DNA from: Anaspis maculata
Lineage: Eukaryota > Arthropoda > Insecta > Coleoptera > Scraptiidae
Assembly: GCA_949128115.1 (NCBI GenBank)
Contig: OX421963.1
Span: 88,545,602 to 88,609,601, forward strand
Length of the DNA stretch: 64,000 bases
Direction of reading: 5' to 3'
Of the stretch, positions 23,235 through 34,545 are shown piece by piece. A program made the position numbers and the translations under genes. Numbering within the stretch: the stretch's first letter is position 1; each line of letters opens with the position of its first letter. Under the pieces are notes generated by a model that ran no database searches, was not told the DNA's origin, and saw only the letters and a list, made by a program, of their open reading frames with translations.

Positions 23235-24638
23235 TTGAACAAACCTTCAATCAAAACTAAGGCCCTGGTCACAGGAGCCAAAAAACTCAAAATGTCACAA
23301 TCCCAAAACAGAAATAACTCCCAACAAAACTCAAATTCACCAAATGAAAACCTATCGTACTCTAGCGTAGCTTCAATAAATACAATGCTTCCAAGCAAGG
23401 ACTTGGCCATAGTCCTTGATGTCGTAGATAAACTAAAGTTAAGAGACTACGTAGTACCAATCAGCAAGCTTGTTGGTCCAAAACAAATCACATTTGCATC
23501 ACGAATTTCAAGAAACCGCATCTGCATATTCTTGTCAACCAAACAGAATGTCGATGAAATCGTGAATAACCACGGGAAAATTGAGATTGATGGAAAAATT
23601 GTAACAAGTCGAAGACTTATTTCACCGGCTAAAAGAATCATTCTGTCCAATGTTTGCCCAAACATTCCCCACGAGCTCCTCGAGAACGCTTTGAGAGATG
23701 TTGGCTGCGAACCAATGTCTAACATGACATTTCTTAGAGCCAACATCGAAGATGACGAACTTTCCCACATTTTGAGTTTCAGACGCCAAATTTACATCAG
23801 GCCAAATGAAGATCTTGAGCTTCCCCCATTTGTTACCATCACGCAAGACAACACCGACTATAGAATTTTTATTGGCACGGGTGAAATGCTTTGCTTTTTA
23901 TGCAAAGAGTTGGGCCACAAAGCCGACCAATGTCCAAACTTGAATATGTCCCAAACAGAACCTGAATCTCCTCCACTGCAAAACCGAAACACAATCGAAA
24001 CAATAGCTGACGTACACTCAATAATTAATGCTGACGATCAACAGATTACAGAAACAAACCATTCTACGGTAACAATTGTAACTGAAAATTCAAAAACTCC
24101 TCTCTTCTCTACCGAAAAACCACCAAACAAAAGACCAGCATCATCTACCCTCAACAGCGGATCTACCGAAAGTTCTCCACAGGGATCCCCACTACCAAAC
24201 GACGACCATACTGGGGATTTTCAGTTTGCTAAACCGAATTCCAGAAACAACAGACACAAACTCAAATCAAAAAAAATCAAAAAATCTTCTTCCATAGAAA
24301 ACGTTTCACTAACTTCCAAAGAAAACACAGAAACAATAAAACAAACGATACAGGAAAACCCAAGCAAATACATTCTCACCTCAGACCAATTCGAGTCCTT
24401 TATTGAACAATGCACCAATGGTAAAGATCCACTAAAAACAGGTCTTTCCTTCACTGACAATATAGTTGGTCTCATCGATATGATGAATGACATTTACCCC
24501 TGCCTAACAAACCGACATGCAAAAAGCAGATTCACAAGAATCTGCAATAAGTTGAGCCAGTCTGCTGACAATGTTGAAATATCAGACCTCTCTCAGTTTT
24601 TTATTGATCCCAGCGATTCTGAGCGATCCGAATACTGA
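23235..24638 (+). CDS. LINE ORF1 protein (gag-like nucleic-acid-binding protein)
   Basis: The open frame of 467 codons is intact. Residues from about 218 hold a retroviral-type zinc knuckle CFLCKELGHKADQC (C-x2-C-x4-H-x4-C). The central part (about residues 60-210) lies where RRM-like folds occur in similar ORF1 proteins, and the C-terminal half is rich in Ser, Asn, Thr and Lys with a basic KLKSKKIKKSSS patch. ORF1 proteins coat the element RNA and help target-primed reverse transcription. An alternative start is the ATG at 23292 (MSQSQNRNN), which has a plausible context and would drop 19 residues. ORF2 follows after 31 bp in the same frame register, compatible with reinitiation. Confidence 0.88.
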   Translation: MNKPSIKTKALVTGAKKLKMSQSQNRNNSQQNSNSPNENLSYSSVASINTMLPSKDLAIVLDVVDKLKLRDYVVPISKLVGPKQITFASRISRNRICIFLSTKQNVDEIVNNHGKIEIDGKIVTSRRLISPAKRIILSNVCPNIPHELLENALRDVGCEPMSNMTFLRANIEDDELSHILSFRRQIYIRPNEDLELPPFVTITQDNTDYRIFIGTGEMLCFLCKELGHKADQCPNLNMSQTEPESPPLQNRNTIETIADVHSIINADDQQITETNHSTVTIVTENSKTPLFSTEKPPNKRPASSTLNSGSTESSPQGSPLPNDDHTGDFQFAKPNSRNNRHKLKSKKIKKSSSIENVSLTSKENTETIKQTIQENPSKYILTSDQFESFIEQCTNGKDPLKTGLSFTDNIVGLIDMMNDIYPCLTNRHAKSRFTRICNKLSQSADNVEISDLSQFFIDPSDSERSEY

Positions 24639-24669
24639 AAACCACCACTCAACCTGACAACAAACAAAA

Positions 24670-27600
24670 ATGGCGTCTGTGATTCAGTGGAATTGCAATG
24701 GTTTTTACACCAGATTCACTCATATCCAACGCCTGATCAGTGATCACAACCCCTCAGTACTATGTTTACAAGAAACAAACTTCAAAGGAAACCACAGCCC
24801 TTCATTAAAAGGGTACAATACTCTCACAAAAAACCGGATCACTCAACAAATTGCCAGCGGTGGTGTCTCAATTTCAATCAAGAAAAATCTACATCATGAA
24901 GAAGTTGTTATCTCAACTAATTTGGAGGCAATTGCTGCCTCGGTTTGGTGTCCCAGCAAAATCAACATTTGCAACATATACTTGCCTCCAAATACAAATC
25001 TCGACTCCAATGAACTGGCCAACCTAATCACCCAAATCCCCCCTCCATTCATCATAGTCGGCGATTTTAATGCCCACAACATTATGTGGGGATCACACTC
25101 CAATAGTCTCAGAGGAAGAGAAATTGAAAACCTATATCTCAGAAATCCGTCCTTATTTCTGCTAAACAACGGCCAACCTACTCACTTCAATTCATCATCC
25201 GGCAGCTTCTCTAGCATAGACCTTAGTTTCAGCGATCCACGCAGTGGCCCCGTCCTGTGCTGGACAGTTCTGCCAGAACTATATGACGGCGACCACTTTC
25301 CCATTGCAATTTCTTATCGAAAAAACAACCTCAGTGACCCCAGTAAACCTTTTGAAAAATGGAAAGATAAAGGAGTTGATTGGCTGGCTTATCAAGACAT
25401 GGTTGACGAGAAATTGTCTACTTTCTCCCTCCAGGATGACATTAATGATAACGTTCAAAAATTCTCCAAGATCATAACCGAAGCAGCCGAACAATGCATC
25501 GGGAAAAAAACTGTTATCACAAACCACAACCCAGTGCCCTGGTGGAATCGTAAATGCAGTCTTGCCGTCAGGGAATCCAAAACTGCCTTTAACAGATTCA
25601 AAAAACACCCTGACGTCGAAAATCTGATCGCGTTCAAGAAACATACAGCAAAAGCCAGGTTCGTACTGAAGGATGCCAAAAAGTCATCTTGGCAAAATTA
25701 TGTCTCCACTCTCACTAGTTCCACTCCCCTGAGGGAAGCCTGGTCCAAAATTAACAGAATAAAGGGCCTCAATTGCAACCCCTCTTCCATAACAGCGCTA
25801 AAAGACTAAAGTAACAACCTAATTACTTCTAACGACGATATTGTGAATCTACTAGCAAATCAATTCTACAAGCACTCCAGCGACAACTTCTACTCGAATG
25901 AATTTCTGAAAATAAAGTCAGAAGAAGAGAAGATCCCACTCAATATGAACAACGTCGAAAACCCGGAACTTAATGTTCCACTGCGGAAATCCGAATTGGA
26001 TGAAGCCCTCAAAAACTGCAAAAATTCAGTCCCAGGCCCCGACTCCATCCCCTTCACTTTCTTAAAAAACTTATCTGACGCTGCAGTCCAAACTCTCCTA
26101 GACATCTTCAATTTTATATGGCAGCGACAATGTTTCCCTGACTGCTGGAGAGAATCCACTGTAATTCCCATTCTCAAACCCAATAAACCCAAAATCGAAC
26201 CATCGAGTTACAGACCGATATCTTTGACCTGCACTATGTGCAAATTACTCGAAAAAATTATCAACAACAGACTAAAATGGTTTCTTGAGGAAAACAATCT
26301 ACTGTCCAACCGCCAGAGCGGTTTCAGAATAGGTCGATCAACCGTCGATAATATGGTCCTCCTGCAATCTGAAATCTCAGAAGCCTTTGCTACCAATAGG
26401 AATCTAGGAGCGGTGTTCTTTGACATTGAAAAAGCATATGACACAACATAGAGACACGGCATATTGTTGAAACTTTTGAAGTGGAAGATCAACGGTAACA
26501 TGGTCGCTTTCATAAAGAACTTCCTCTCACACAGAACTTTCAGGGTGAAAAAAAATAATGTTCTATCTAAGCAATTCTTCCAGGAAAATGGCATCGCTCA
26601 GGGTTCAGTCGTCAGCGTCACTTTATTTCTTGTTGCTATAAATGAAGTCCTATCGAAAATCAAGCTGCCAGTTAGAGGCGCTCTGTACGCCGATGACCTC
26701 GTGATCTTTTGTAAAGGCACTAATGGACAAGAAATACAAACTCTGCTACAGGTAGCCATCAATGAGGTCGAAGAGTGGGCTGTGCAGTCGGGTTTCAGAT
26801 TTTCTCCTCTGAAATCTAAGGTAATGATCTTTTCCAGAAAGTACAAAATAAGCCCCCTACCTCCCATTAAAATATACAGCACGGAGATTGAACAGGTTCA
26901 TGAACTGCGATTTCTTGGTCTCATCTGGGACACCAAACTAATCTGGAAACCCTATGTTGAACAACTAAAAGCTGAATGCGCCCAAAGGTTGAACCCATTG
27001 AAGACTATTTCTCACCATCACTGGGGTTCAGAGCAAGCTCTTCTTCTGACTGTTTACAGAGCCCTAATCAGGTCGAAACTTGATTATGGGTCAATTGTAT
27101 ACTCATCTGCGTCGAAATCAACCTTGAGGAAATTAAACTGCATAGCTAACGCTGCGATCAGAATGGCTACTGGTGCCTTCAGGACCAGCCCAATAGAATG
27201 TTTGCTCCAACTTGTAAATGAACCCCCTCTTGACATCCGAAGAGAATCTCAAACGTTAACATACTCTGCCAGAGTAGCAGCCTCGAGAAATAATGCAGCG
27301 TACCACTCAGTCTTCTCCACAAAATACCACCACATTTTCCAGTCGAAACCAAGACTCACTCCCCCATGTCACTATAAGCTCAAATCCATTCTAAACTCTC
27401 TAAGCTTGATCCCAACAGAAGTTTGTTCACAACAATCAAATAAGGGTGCCCCATGGACCTTCTCTTCCCCAACTTACCACACCAGCCTATCCAGCTACCC
27501 CAAACACTCCACTGCCCCTATCATCCTTCAGAACTTACACAAAGAAATCATAGCTTCGAATCAAGGTTCCTCAGTTCTATATACAGATGCATCTAAAGGC

Positions 27601-28383
27601 AACAACGGCGTCGGAGTTGCGATTGTGACCGCAGCTGACTCCTACAACTACCGTCTGCCCAAATCTACCAGCATTTTCTCAGCAGAACTGTACGGCATCC
27701 TTCGGGCTTCGAAAATAGTACATGCGAGCCCCCATTCCAAGTTTTTAATCTGCACCGACTCCTTAAGTTCAATCCAAAGCATGCAAATCATATACTCCAC
27801 GAATCCATTAGTGCAACAAATACAACATACTCTTTCATCGGCAATAAAGCAAAACAAAGAAGTAATTCTGAGCTGGTGTCCGTCACATGTCGGAATCCGG
27901 GGAAATGAAAAGGCTGACCAAGCTGCCAGTGGGGCGGTAAATTTACCGGAGCACACTAATTTCAAAATCACTGAGTTTGACTTGAAGAATCATTACAAAG
28001 CAGCTATTCGTGAAAAATGTATCGGATCCATGTCCAGCTATAGACCACTCACAATCCAGATCAGTCCAGCCATCCTGAGGATCCTAACTAAAACCATCTC
28101 AAACCGAAGGGAAGAAACAACACTAAATCGTGTACTAATCGGACACACGCTCATGACACATTCTTTAATTTTGTCAAGAGAAGAGCCCCCAGGATGTCTA
28201 TACTGCAATGAGGTTCGAGTCACTATTCCACACCTTTTGTTCAACTGTCAGGGACTTTTGAGACAAAGACAACGGGCAGGGTTTTCAAATGAAGTTTCCC
28301 TTACTCGGATGGTTACTCAGAATGGCAATTTTGGTGTGCTGATGGATTTTCTAAAGGACTCTGGCATTTTTGACCGGATCTAA
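24670..28383 (+). pseudogene. LINE ORF2: APE endonuclease, reverse transcriptase, RNase H
   Basis: One frame runs from 24670 to 28383 (1237 codons) with two in-frame stops, TAA at 25807-25809 and TAG at 26449-26451. The endonuclease (first about 225 residues) shows QWNCNG, CLQETNF, VGDFNAHN and GDHFPIA. The RT shows SSYRPISLTCTMCKLLEKII, FFDIEKAYDT, NGIAQGSVVSV and the catalytic LYADDLV (YADD at 26685-26696). The RNase H domain shows LYTDASKGNNG, FSAELYGI, ICTDSLSS and SHVGIRGNEKADQAA, so its acidic residues are all visible. The C-terminus has a CLYCNEVRVTIPHLLFNC knuckle. The stop at 26449 directly follows the first RT aspartate motif, where related proteins often have Trp. Apart from the two nonsense changes the protein looks complete. 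Confidence 0.9.
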
Positions 28384-28716
28384 AAACAGACCATCCTCTA
28401 ATACCAGTCTAATACTCCAGACTTCCCAAGCATCTTCAAGCCTCCCAACATTTCCACTCATACTTTTTTCTACCAAGTCATAGCATTTTCTGGGAAATTG
28501 GAAATAAGAATCCAGGACAACCGAAAAACATCTACCTACCGCCCAGTGTTGTTGGACGACTTTGGCGAATAGACCGGTAAAACCCTGATCAGGGAAAAAG
28601 CGCAAACAGCTAGCGCTTAAACCAGTTTTGTGCCGGGCCGTCCGACAACACTCCAAAGTTTCCAAACCTCAAAACCAGAAAATCAAGCAAAGACACTGAA
28701 ACTCAAACCCAACCGT

Positions 28717-28750
28717 GGGTGCTAATAACCATGCAGTTGATGCACCCTAA
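28717..28750 (+). other. LINE 3' box shared with the SINE
   Basis: GGGTGCTAATAACC followed three to five bases later by GTTGATGC is present here just before the poly-A and also inside the SINE at 10325-10356. About 26 of 31 positions agree by eye. Shared 3' sequence is the classic sign that a LINE reverse transcriptase mobilises a SINE, although in the SINE the box is internal rather than terminal. Confidence 0.6.
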
Positions 28751-28751
28751 C

Positions 28752-28791
<40 letters not shown>

Positions 28792-28797
28792 TTGCTG

Positions 28798-30819
28798 GCT
28801 TGGACTGCTTGGAAAAATAAACGATGAAAAGCAAACAAAACCTCGAACAAAACGTGTAAAAATTTCGAAAACCTGTCGACAACCATAGCATCACGAGACA
28901 TCGCCGCAAAGCATCAGACGGCATGTAACTGAGCAATTAAAAGCACGGTTTCTAATGCATACGGAATAACCGCGCGTAGGCTCGGATGGGAACGAATTAA
29001 TCAGCCAACTTCTAACATCCATCATCGGCAATAATTAGAGCAACGGAGCGTGGTGCGCCTCTGCGCGGGTTATTTATTATCATTATTACGATTTACTCAC
29101 CCCGCGTTGGCGCGCTAGAGAGATCAAGGAAGAATAATTTTTGCTGTATGTGTGTGTGTGTGTGTGCTTGTGGTGCACAAGCTGCCGACGTTGCTATAAA
29201 GCTAAATGGAGGTAATTAAACCTACCTACGTAAATATTGAATAAGTAAGTAGTCGGAAGGCTCTTTCAGATTGGATCCGTGATCCGTGCCGCCACCGATC
29301 CAAAAGGATTTGACCCCTCGAGGGAAGCATATCGCGGTGAAGATATCGCGCGCTACGGTCAATGCTCAGGTACAAGGCAGGTACTGTGTATTGTGTGCAG
29401 TTTTTGCTCCGGGCATCATGTACCTCGACGATCGCGATCTAGAAAAGATGGAATTCAACCGTGCCTAGACATTATGATTGAAAATTCGCCACAGATCATA
29501 CAGCCACCCGCAGTTAGCTATCCAGGAAGAACGGCGTTTAGCAGTGATTATTGTCGCCGTTAGGTTGTGTGCATACAACAGCGCTTCTCAAACTTTAAAC
29601 GATTTCAAACGACGGTTTTCTTTTGTTATGCACTCAGTCGCCATAGTTCGATTCATGCTATAATGCAAAAAGTTGACTGCGACAATTTTCAGTTCTTGCA
29701 TTGTGAACTACCACTTCACCGCCTCATCCGGGCTTCCAATTCAATTCAATTCAATATATTTAGGTATTTACTGCTCCCCCGGTATCACACCATGAACAAT
29801 CATATTGATCGAGAATTTCTCCTTTATATATACCTGACTAAAGTCTGCAGATCCAAGCACGGTCAGAGGTGCCCAAACCCAGCGTCCGCAAAAAACACTC
29901 TCTCTTGAGTGGCCCAACTGTATTTAGTTTCTCTTAAATCTATCTGAATCAAACGCTTGAAACATAACAGCTACTACAATTCATGCAAAGCAATTTTTCT
30001 AACCATCAATTTAGGGAAGTTTAGAGCATCACAACTGAGGAAACCGTGGCACCCACCTCCAGTCTTACAGCATAGACAGAGTGTTCTTAGCCAAAGCCAG
30101 CAACCGCTTGAAGAACCGACCTGGACCCTCTCCAGAAGGTCAGTTTATCTTACTCCATATACAGCCATGCAATGTGACATAGAGTTTTGTATGGTAGATT
30201 CGTGCGGTTTAATTCGCGCTTCCCAGCTAATCCAGCTGTTGAACCCAGCACGTGCCATCAATGACTAAGTCGCCCCAGATGCAACCCTGGCCCTATAACC
30301 ACTGCCTTTCTCACCAGTCCAGTCAGGCGAACTGGTGTGGTTTTGGAAAAATAACCTGTTATGTCAAACCCGATTATGTCATTAAATACCAATTATGTCC
30401 AAAAGTAATGTTGAGTCACCAAAAAGAAACGATGAAAGTGGTGGTGCTGCACTCCCATGTCTCCTTGCAGTGGCAGTTCCTCTTGTGTCTGCCACTTACT
30501 AATTCTCCTTTTTCTCTGAATTTCTGTTACACGCAGCACTCCTGACAACAATCCACTTCGAGGAAATCACCATCTGGAACCTGGGATGCTCGCTGCCACT
30601 CCGACGTAACCCACCAGCCTCAGGTTGTTACACCTGGGGCGAGAAGCAAGAAAAGTCTCGACCGTCGCTGAATCGAATCCAGAGTCAAACCTGTGCCGTC
30701 CATATGTGTTATATCAAGAAGAAGCCATCTTATGTTACATCATATCTTAAGTCTCTTTTCGTGGTCTGAGAGGGTCATCGGTACCTCTCCACATTTTGTT
30801 AATTTCCAAAAAAGGCCTG
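28798..30819. other. Unassigned stretch with (TG)n and an AATTC-rich repeat
   Basis: A (TG)n run lies at about 29149-29166. Around 29735 a CAATTCAATTCAATTCAATA block resembles, on the minus strand, the microsatellite tail of a LINE. Short frames at 29279-29563 and 29957-30545 have no recognised domains. 28790-29240 looks like unique AT-rich DNA with CpG-rich patches. Confidence 0.3.
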
Positions 30820-30866
30820 AATAAATGTGCCCGAAAGGGCTTGAAATTGAAATTGAAATTGAATTG
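30820..30866 (+). mobile_element. LINE 3' tail: AATAAA, GNRA-like hairpin, (TTGAAA)n
   Basis: AATAAATGT is followed by the perfect hairpin GCCCGAAAGGGC (30829-30840, GAAA tetraloop) and then about four TTGAAA-type units. Hairpin plus short tandem repeat is a known 3' end design of several LINE clades. No coding part of this LINE was clearly recognised upstream. The 30570-30819 segment is probably its 3' UTR. Confidence 0.55.
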
Positions 30867-31038
30867 CCTCTCTCACCGCTTGCAGGAAAACCGATGAAGA
30901 GGTGAAGGTAACTCCAAGGTGAATATCCGGGATTCCCAAAAATGATCATGTTCCTATCGTGGTGTCAAACCAGAAAGCCCAAATATTTCAAGACTGTTTC
31001 AAGAATTCAACGAGTATGGCTTTATGAGCACGCAAATA

Positions 31039-31160
31039 GGCACTGCAATGTCACGATGTCATCGGATTCTGGTCGGGAAGCTCCGCGTTCGTGGGGTGGC
31101 ACTCGACTGGCTGTTTGCATTCTTTACCTCGTTGGGGAAGCCTTCCTCATGGAAGTTGGG
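31039..31160 (+). pseudogene. Possible LINE reverse transcriptase scrap
   Basis: The plus strand reads HRILVGKLRVRGVALDWLFA, which resembles the RT segment in which a leucine-rich ILL-KL block is followed by GV...LDW. It is short and ends at a stop near 31158. No other RT motif is nearby, so the call is tentative. Confidence 0.4.
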
Positions 31161-31499
31161 GTAGAGTGTAACGTTCCGGAATCGCATTATTATCAAGGCG
31201 GCCGGTTCCCGTAGAAACGGACAAAAGACAAAAAAAAACATTGTGTTTGACGTCTAAAGAAAAACGTAGAAGCGACGTTTTTTCACAAAAAGGGCTGAGA
31301 TCGAAGCGCTGGTTCATAGCCGATTAATTCGTTCGGACTCGAATCTTTATTGGATGAAAAAGGTCCCTCGTGTACTGTCTTCCGTCCTCTTTGACTAATC
31401 AAAACTTTTGCCAGAGAACCCCTTGACTAAAGGGCGAGTCCTTTACATCCTACCTGTTCCGCCTCCACTAACGGCTTCTTCTTTGCAGGGTTCTTCCTT

Positions 31500-34155
31500 T
31501 CTATCTTTCCTTTCTTTCAATCTTCGTTCCTTCTTCTTGCTGTCTTTTGCTGGTACCCTTGTTCCTCCGAGCATTAGGTGTATGCATATTCAACCCGCCT
31601 GGAGCGTTTTCCGTTCTGATGCAATGGCGGAGTCGTATGTCGAATACATTCTCGTGGTACCAACTGTTCAGTGGCTGCATCCATCTATTCGTAAGCATTA
31701 TGATACGTCTAGTGGAGGTTGGCACTAACCGAACTTCGACAGATGCTGGGAAGGGGGCCGAGTTTTTGAGAGACGAAAATAAGATCATGTTGCACGTTTG
31801 ACGTACATTTTGATGGGGAGTATGCAGTACGTCGCATAATATCTGGCAAATGATGACGAGATGTGGATTTCAATGTTGGATTCTCTTTGTTGCAGAGCTC
31901 GAGTTTGATGGATAAAATGGGTGAAGAGGAGCAGGAGCGAGCTGTGTTCAGGAAAGCCGAGATGAACGACTTTTCCACGGTGACCAGAGGCATAGACAGT
32001 TTCACCATTGTTGGCAAGTGGGTGCATCCGACAATGCATTATATGTTACGTTGACTAAACCACTTGATATTTGCAGATCACTGAGTGCTTTTTCGATTGG
32101 CGCTTCGACTACTGTTTGCATAAATAAACAAACGGTTCTACCAGTGAAGAACGTGAAGCTGCTGAGTGAATTGTGGCGAACGGATTTGGAGTTACTGCGG
32201 ACGAATAGAAAGGAAGCGGGAGAGTTTGCACTCTGTGGCGTCGGCGATGGGAAAATTTACGTGCTCATGTTGTTTCCGCCGTTTGTAGAGTCACGCCGTG
32301 ATGGAATCGACATGGACGAAAGCGAAGATGACGATGACGATAATTCTCGAATCAATCGTACGAATGACACCTCATGGAGCAAATGGTAAATTAATTATGA
32401 CCGTGTTTCGTGGTCGACTAGAAGTTACATTTTCAGTGGGAAGGCATTTTTTCTCGAGCACGTCATGTTTCCGGCATTGGAAGATTTGAATGCCAATAGG
32501 AATACGAAAACGTTCCTGCATGGCGCTGGTAGTGCACAGAACTTGCTGATGACAACAAAGACAGACACCACGGGTGTCAGGATTTATGGCAAAGATTTTG
32601 AGCAGTTTGCAGAAAGCGTAGATCGCATGTTGACGGATATGTTCGACAAAGGCGTTTCGCAACATCGTCATCAAATACTATTTTACAAGTGCGTGCATGG
32701 TCTGGTGGCAGAACCAACAGCAGCTGAAATCATGATCAAGTCCGCAATCAAAGAGGAACATTCGCCTAGTATATCACTGATTCAGATCCACTATGGATTG
32801 GTATTCGTTCCGAGAGAAAAAAAAAGGCCATCCTCTTCAACTTTGAGAAAATCAAAGAAATTTTGATGACGGGCGGCGCACGATTGAAGAGGTACCGTAT
32901 TTTCAACGTTTACGAACATGGCGGATTTGCGGCCGAATGCGGATTCGACAAGAGAGTGGGCCTTTATTATCCCGGTGCAGTGACGTACGTACAAGGTTAC
33001 GACCCAGCAGTGCAAATCATCCGTAACTTCAAAATAAGGATATTTTGCCCTTTTGGCTTTGGGACGATGCAATGAGTCAAAATCATACGAATGTTTGAAG
33101 AATCTGCAACCAACGCTGACAAATATGCTGTCCGGATATGAATCGTACATTCAGTAGTCGGGCAATAGACTGCGATTCGAATTTGTGAACACATTGACAG
33201 CCTACAAGGAACTTGTTTGACAGCAATGAACGACGACTTCCTGATACCTCTGATGAACATGTTGATGAATGAGGGGACCATATCAATTTCGAGTGGCCAG
33301 TAGTGGCCGGACCACGTGGAAAGTTTGGCTATGTCAGATCTGCGAACGCTCGAAGGAATCGTACTGAACGACGGACTTAAAATGCCCGTTGATCCGTCAC
33401 TTTTGCTGCTGACGCACTTTGCAGAAACTCGTATGAAATATTTCGCCTTTGGCGACACCGAAGGCCTATGCTACAAAACATTCAAGGCCATGTTGCAAGG
33501 GCAGACTGAAAAGACGTCGGTGGACTCTAACGGTCTTGTGTGTATGCGGCCCGCGTCGGACCCACAGGAAGATGTCAACTTCTCTCATTATTTGCTTGCA
33601 AATATAGGCCAAAGAGATTTCGTCAAGAGATGTCCCTATTTCAAGAAGTACGTACAATATATATTGACCAGTACGCGTCCGTACAGTGCAGAGGAGTTCT
33701 TCCAGAGCGCAAGTGAAGAAGAATCGTTCAAAAATGATCTCAATGGAATCGATGAAACCATCTTGAATGAACAGATCAACCGGGTTTACAGACTGATGTA
33801 CACGCTGGGAATCTTTGCCCGTGAAAATTATGGCGTCAAATGTAAAGTAGATCCATCAACCAATTGTCACAAGCTTTTGGACTCGAAGAGCATCAGGGAA
33901 GTGATCAGACGTACAACCGAAGACGGCACGGCAAGATATCACGAGGGCGGGTGCACAACCACCAAGGAAGTGATGCGGGCGATTCTCAAGCCTAAAACAG
34001 TGTTTGGAGAGCTGCAAACACCACCATTGTTATCGACGAAGACGATGAAAACGAAAGAGCTGTGTAGAGACATCGGATGCTGCCGAACATGTTTCACCCT
34101 TCAAAGGCATAGTTACTTCCATGGAGAACGTCAGACAGAAAAGTTTGCCAGCTGA
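31500..34155 (+). pseudogene. Unidentified intron-bearing coding relic
   Basis: I do not recognise this protein. Protein-like sequence runs through several frames: 31580-31728 (SYVEYILVVPTVQWLHPSIR), then after an acceptor-like TTTGTTGCAG at 31897 the segment with MDKMGEEEQERAVFRKAEMN, then a shifted frame 32018-32385 with ALYVTLTKPLDICRSLS and an acidic ESEDDDDDN patch. A 51-bp intron (GTAAAT...TTTTCAG, 32386-32436) joins in phase to KAFFLEHVMFPALEDLNAN. The A run at 32816-32824 carries a frameshift, after which one frame continues from about 32825 to 34155, broken by four stops (near 33073, 33136, 33169 and 33301). The last 280 codons (33316-34155) are fully open. Codon-level continuity across introns and shifts points to a former gene of at least 700 residues, of cellular or viral origin. 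Confidence 0.55.
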
Positions 34156-34169
34156 TGTTGGAAGAAAAG

Positions 34170-34545
34170 TGAGAAATATGTCGCGTCCTGTCCGATCAAG
34201 TGTTTTGTCAAGTAACCTAAGATTTAATTGGAAAATGGAAAAAATGTCCGATGAAAGCCTATGCAAGATATGCCTATGCCTACCAGATGCAAGATTTGCG
34301 GGAAACTTGTTGAAAAAAAGACCTCCTCTCCCATCTTGGATTTCACAAGAAGGAGGCATTGGAGGAGGATAGATATAATGAGAAAGCAAAAAAAATTGAA
34401 GCAACCAGGAAGAAGACGAAAATGATGGTAAGGAAGGCGGAAGCGCTTCTACAAAAAACAAAAATGGACGAACAGTGTGTAGCTGGGATAGAGGGCTGTT
34501 TGGTGAAAACTCGAAGAGATTGTGAGAGTAGAAAAACGATATTGA
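34170..34545 (+). other. Junction between unknown relic and integrase
   Basis: A plus frame here has SDESLCKICLCLPDARF, which resembles the first half of a RING finger but lacks the rest, followed by a Lys/Glu-rich frame (34359-34598) running into the integrase. Whether this segment belongs to the unknown gene or to the retrotransposon cannot be told. Confidence 0.3.

Larger units (their letters stand above)
22890..28789 (+). mobile_element. Full-length I-clade-like LINE (5' UTR, ORF1, ORF2, poly-A)
   Basis: The element starts CAGTCCGGTTCG at 22890, a 5' end typical of arthropod LINEs, and ends in a poly-A tail (28759-28789). It is bracketed by an 11-bp direct repeat AAAGATTGCTG at 22879-22889 and 28787-28797; the leading As overlap the tail, so at least GATTGCTG is secure. 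It contains a 345-bp 5' UTR, a gag-like ORF1 with a zinc knuckle, and an ORF2 with endonuclease, RT and RNase H. RNase H after RT is a feature of the I group and relatives rather than Jockey or CR1. The perfect target duplication, full length and long tail suggest recent insertion, yet ORF2 has two in-frame stops. Confidence 0.92.

Noticed and set aside
34170..34372. RING-finger protein
   Set aside because: Only one C-x2-C pair is visible, and the remaining zinc ligands are missing.
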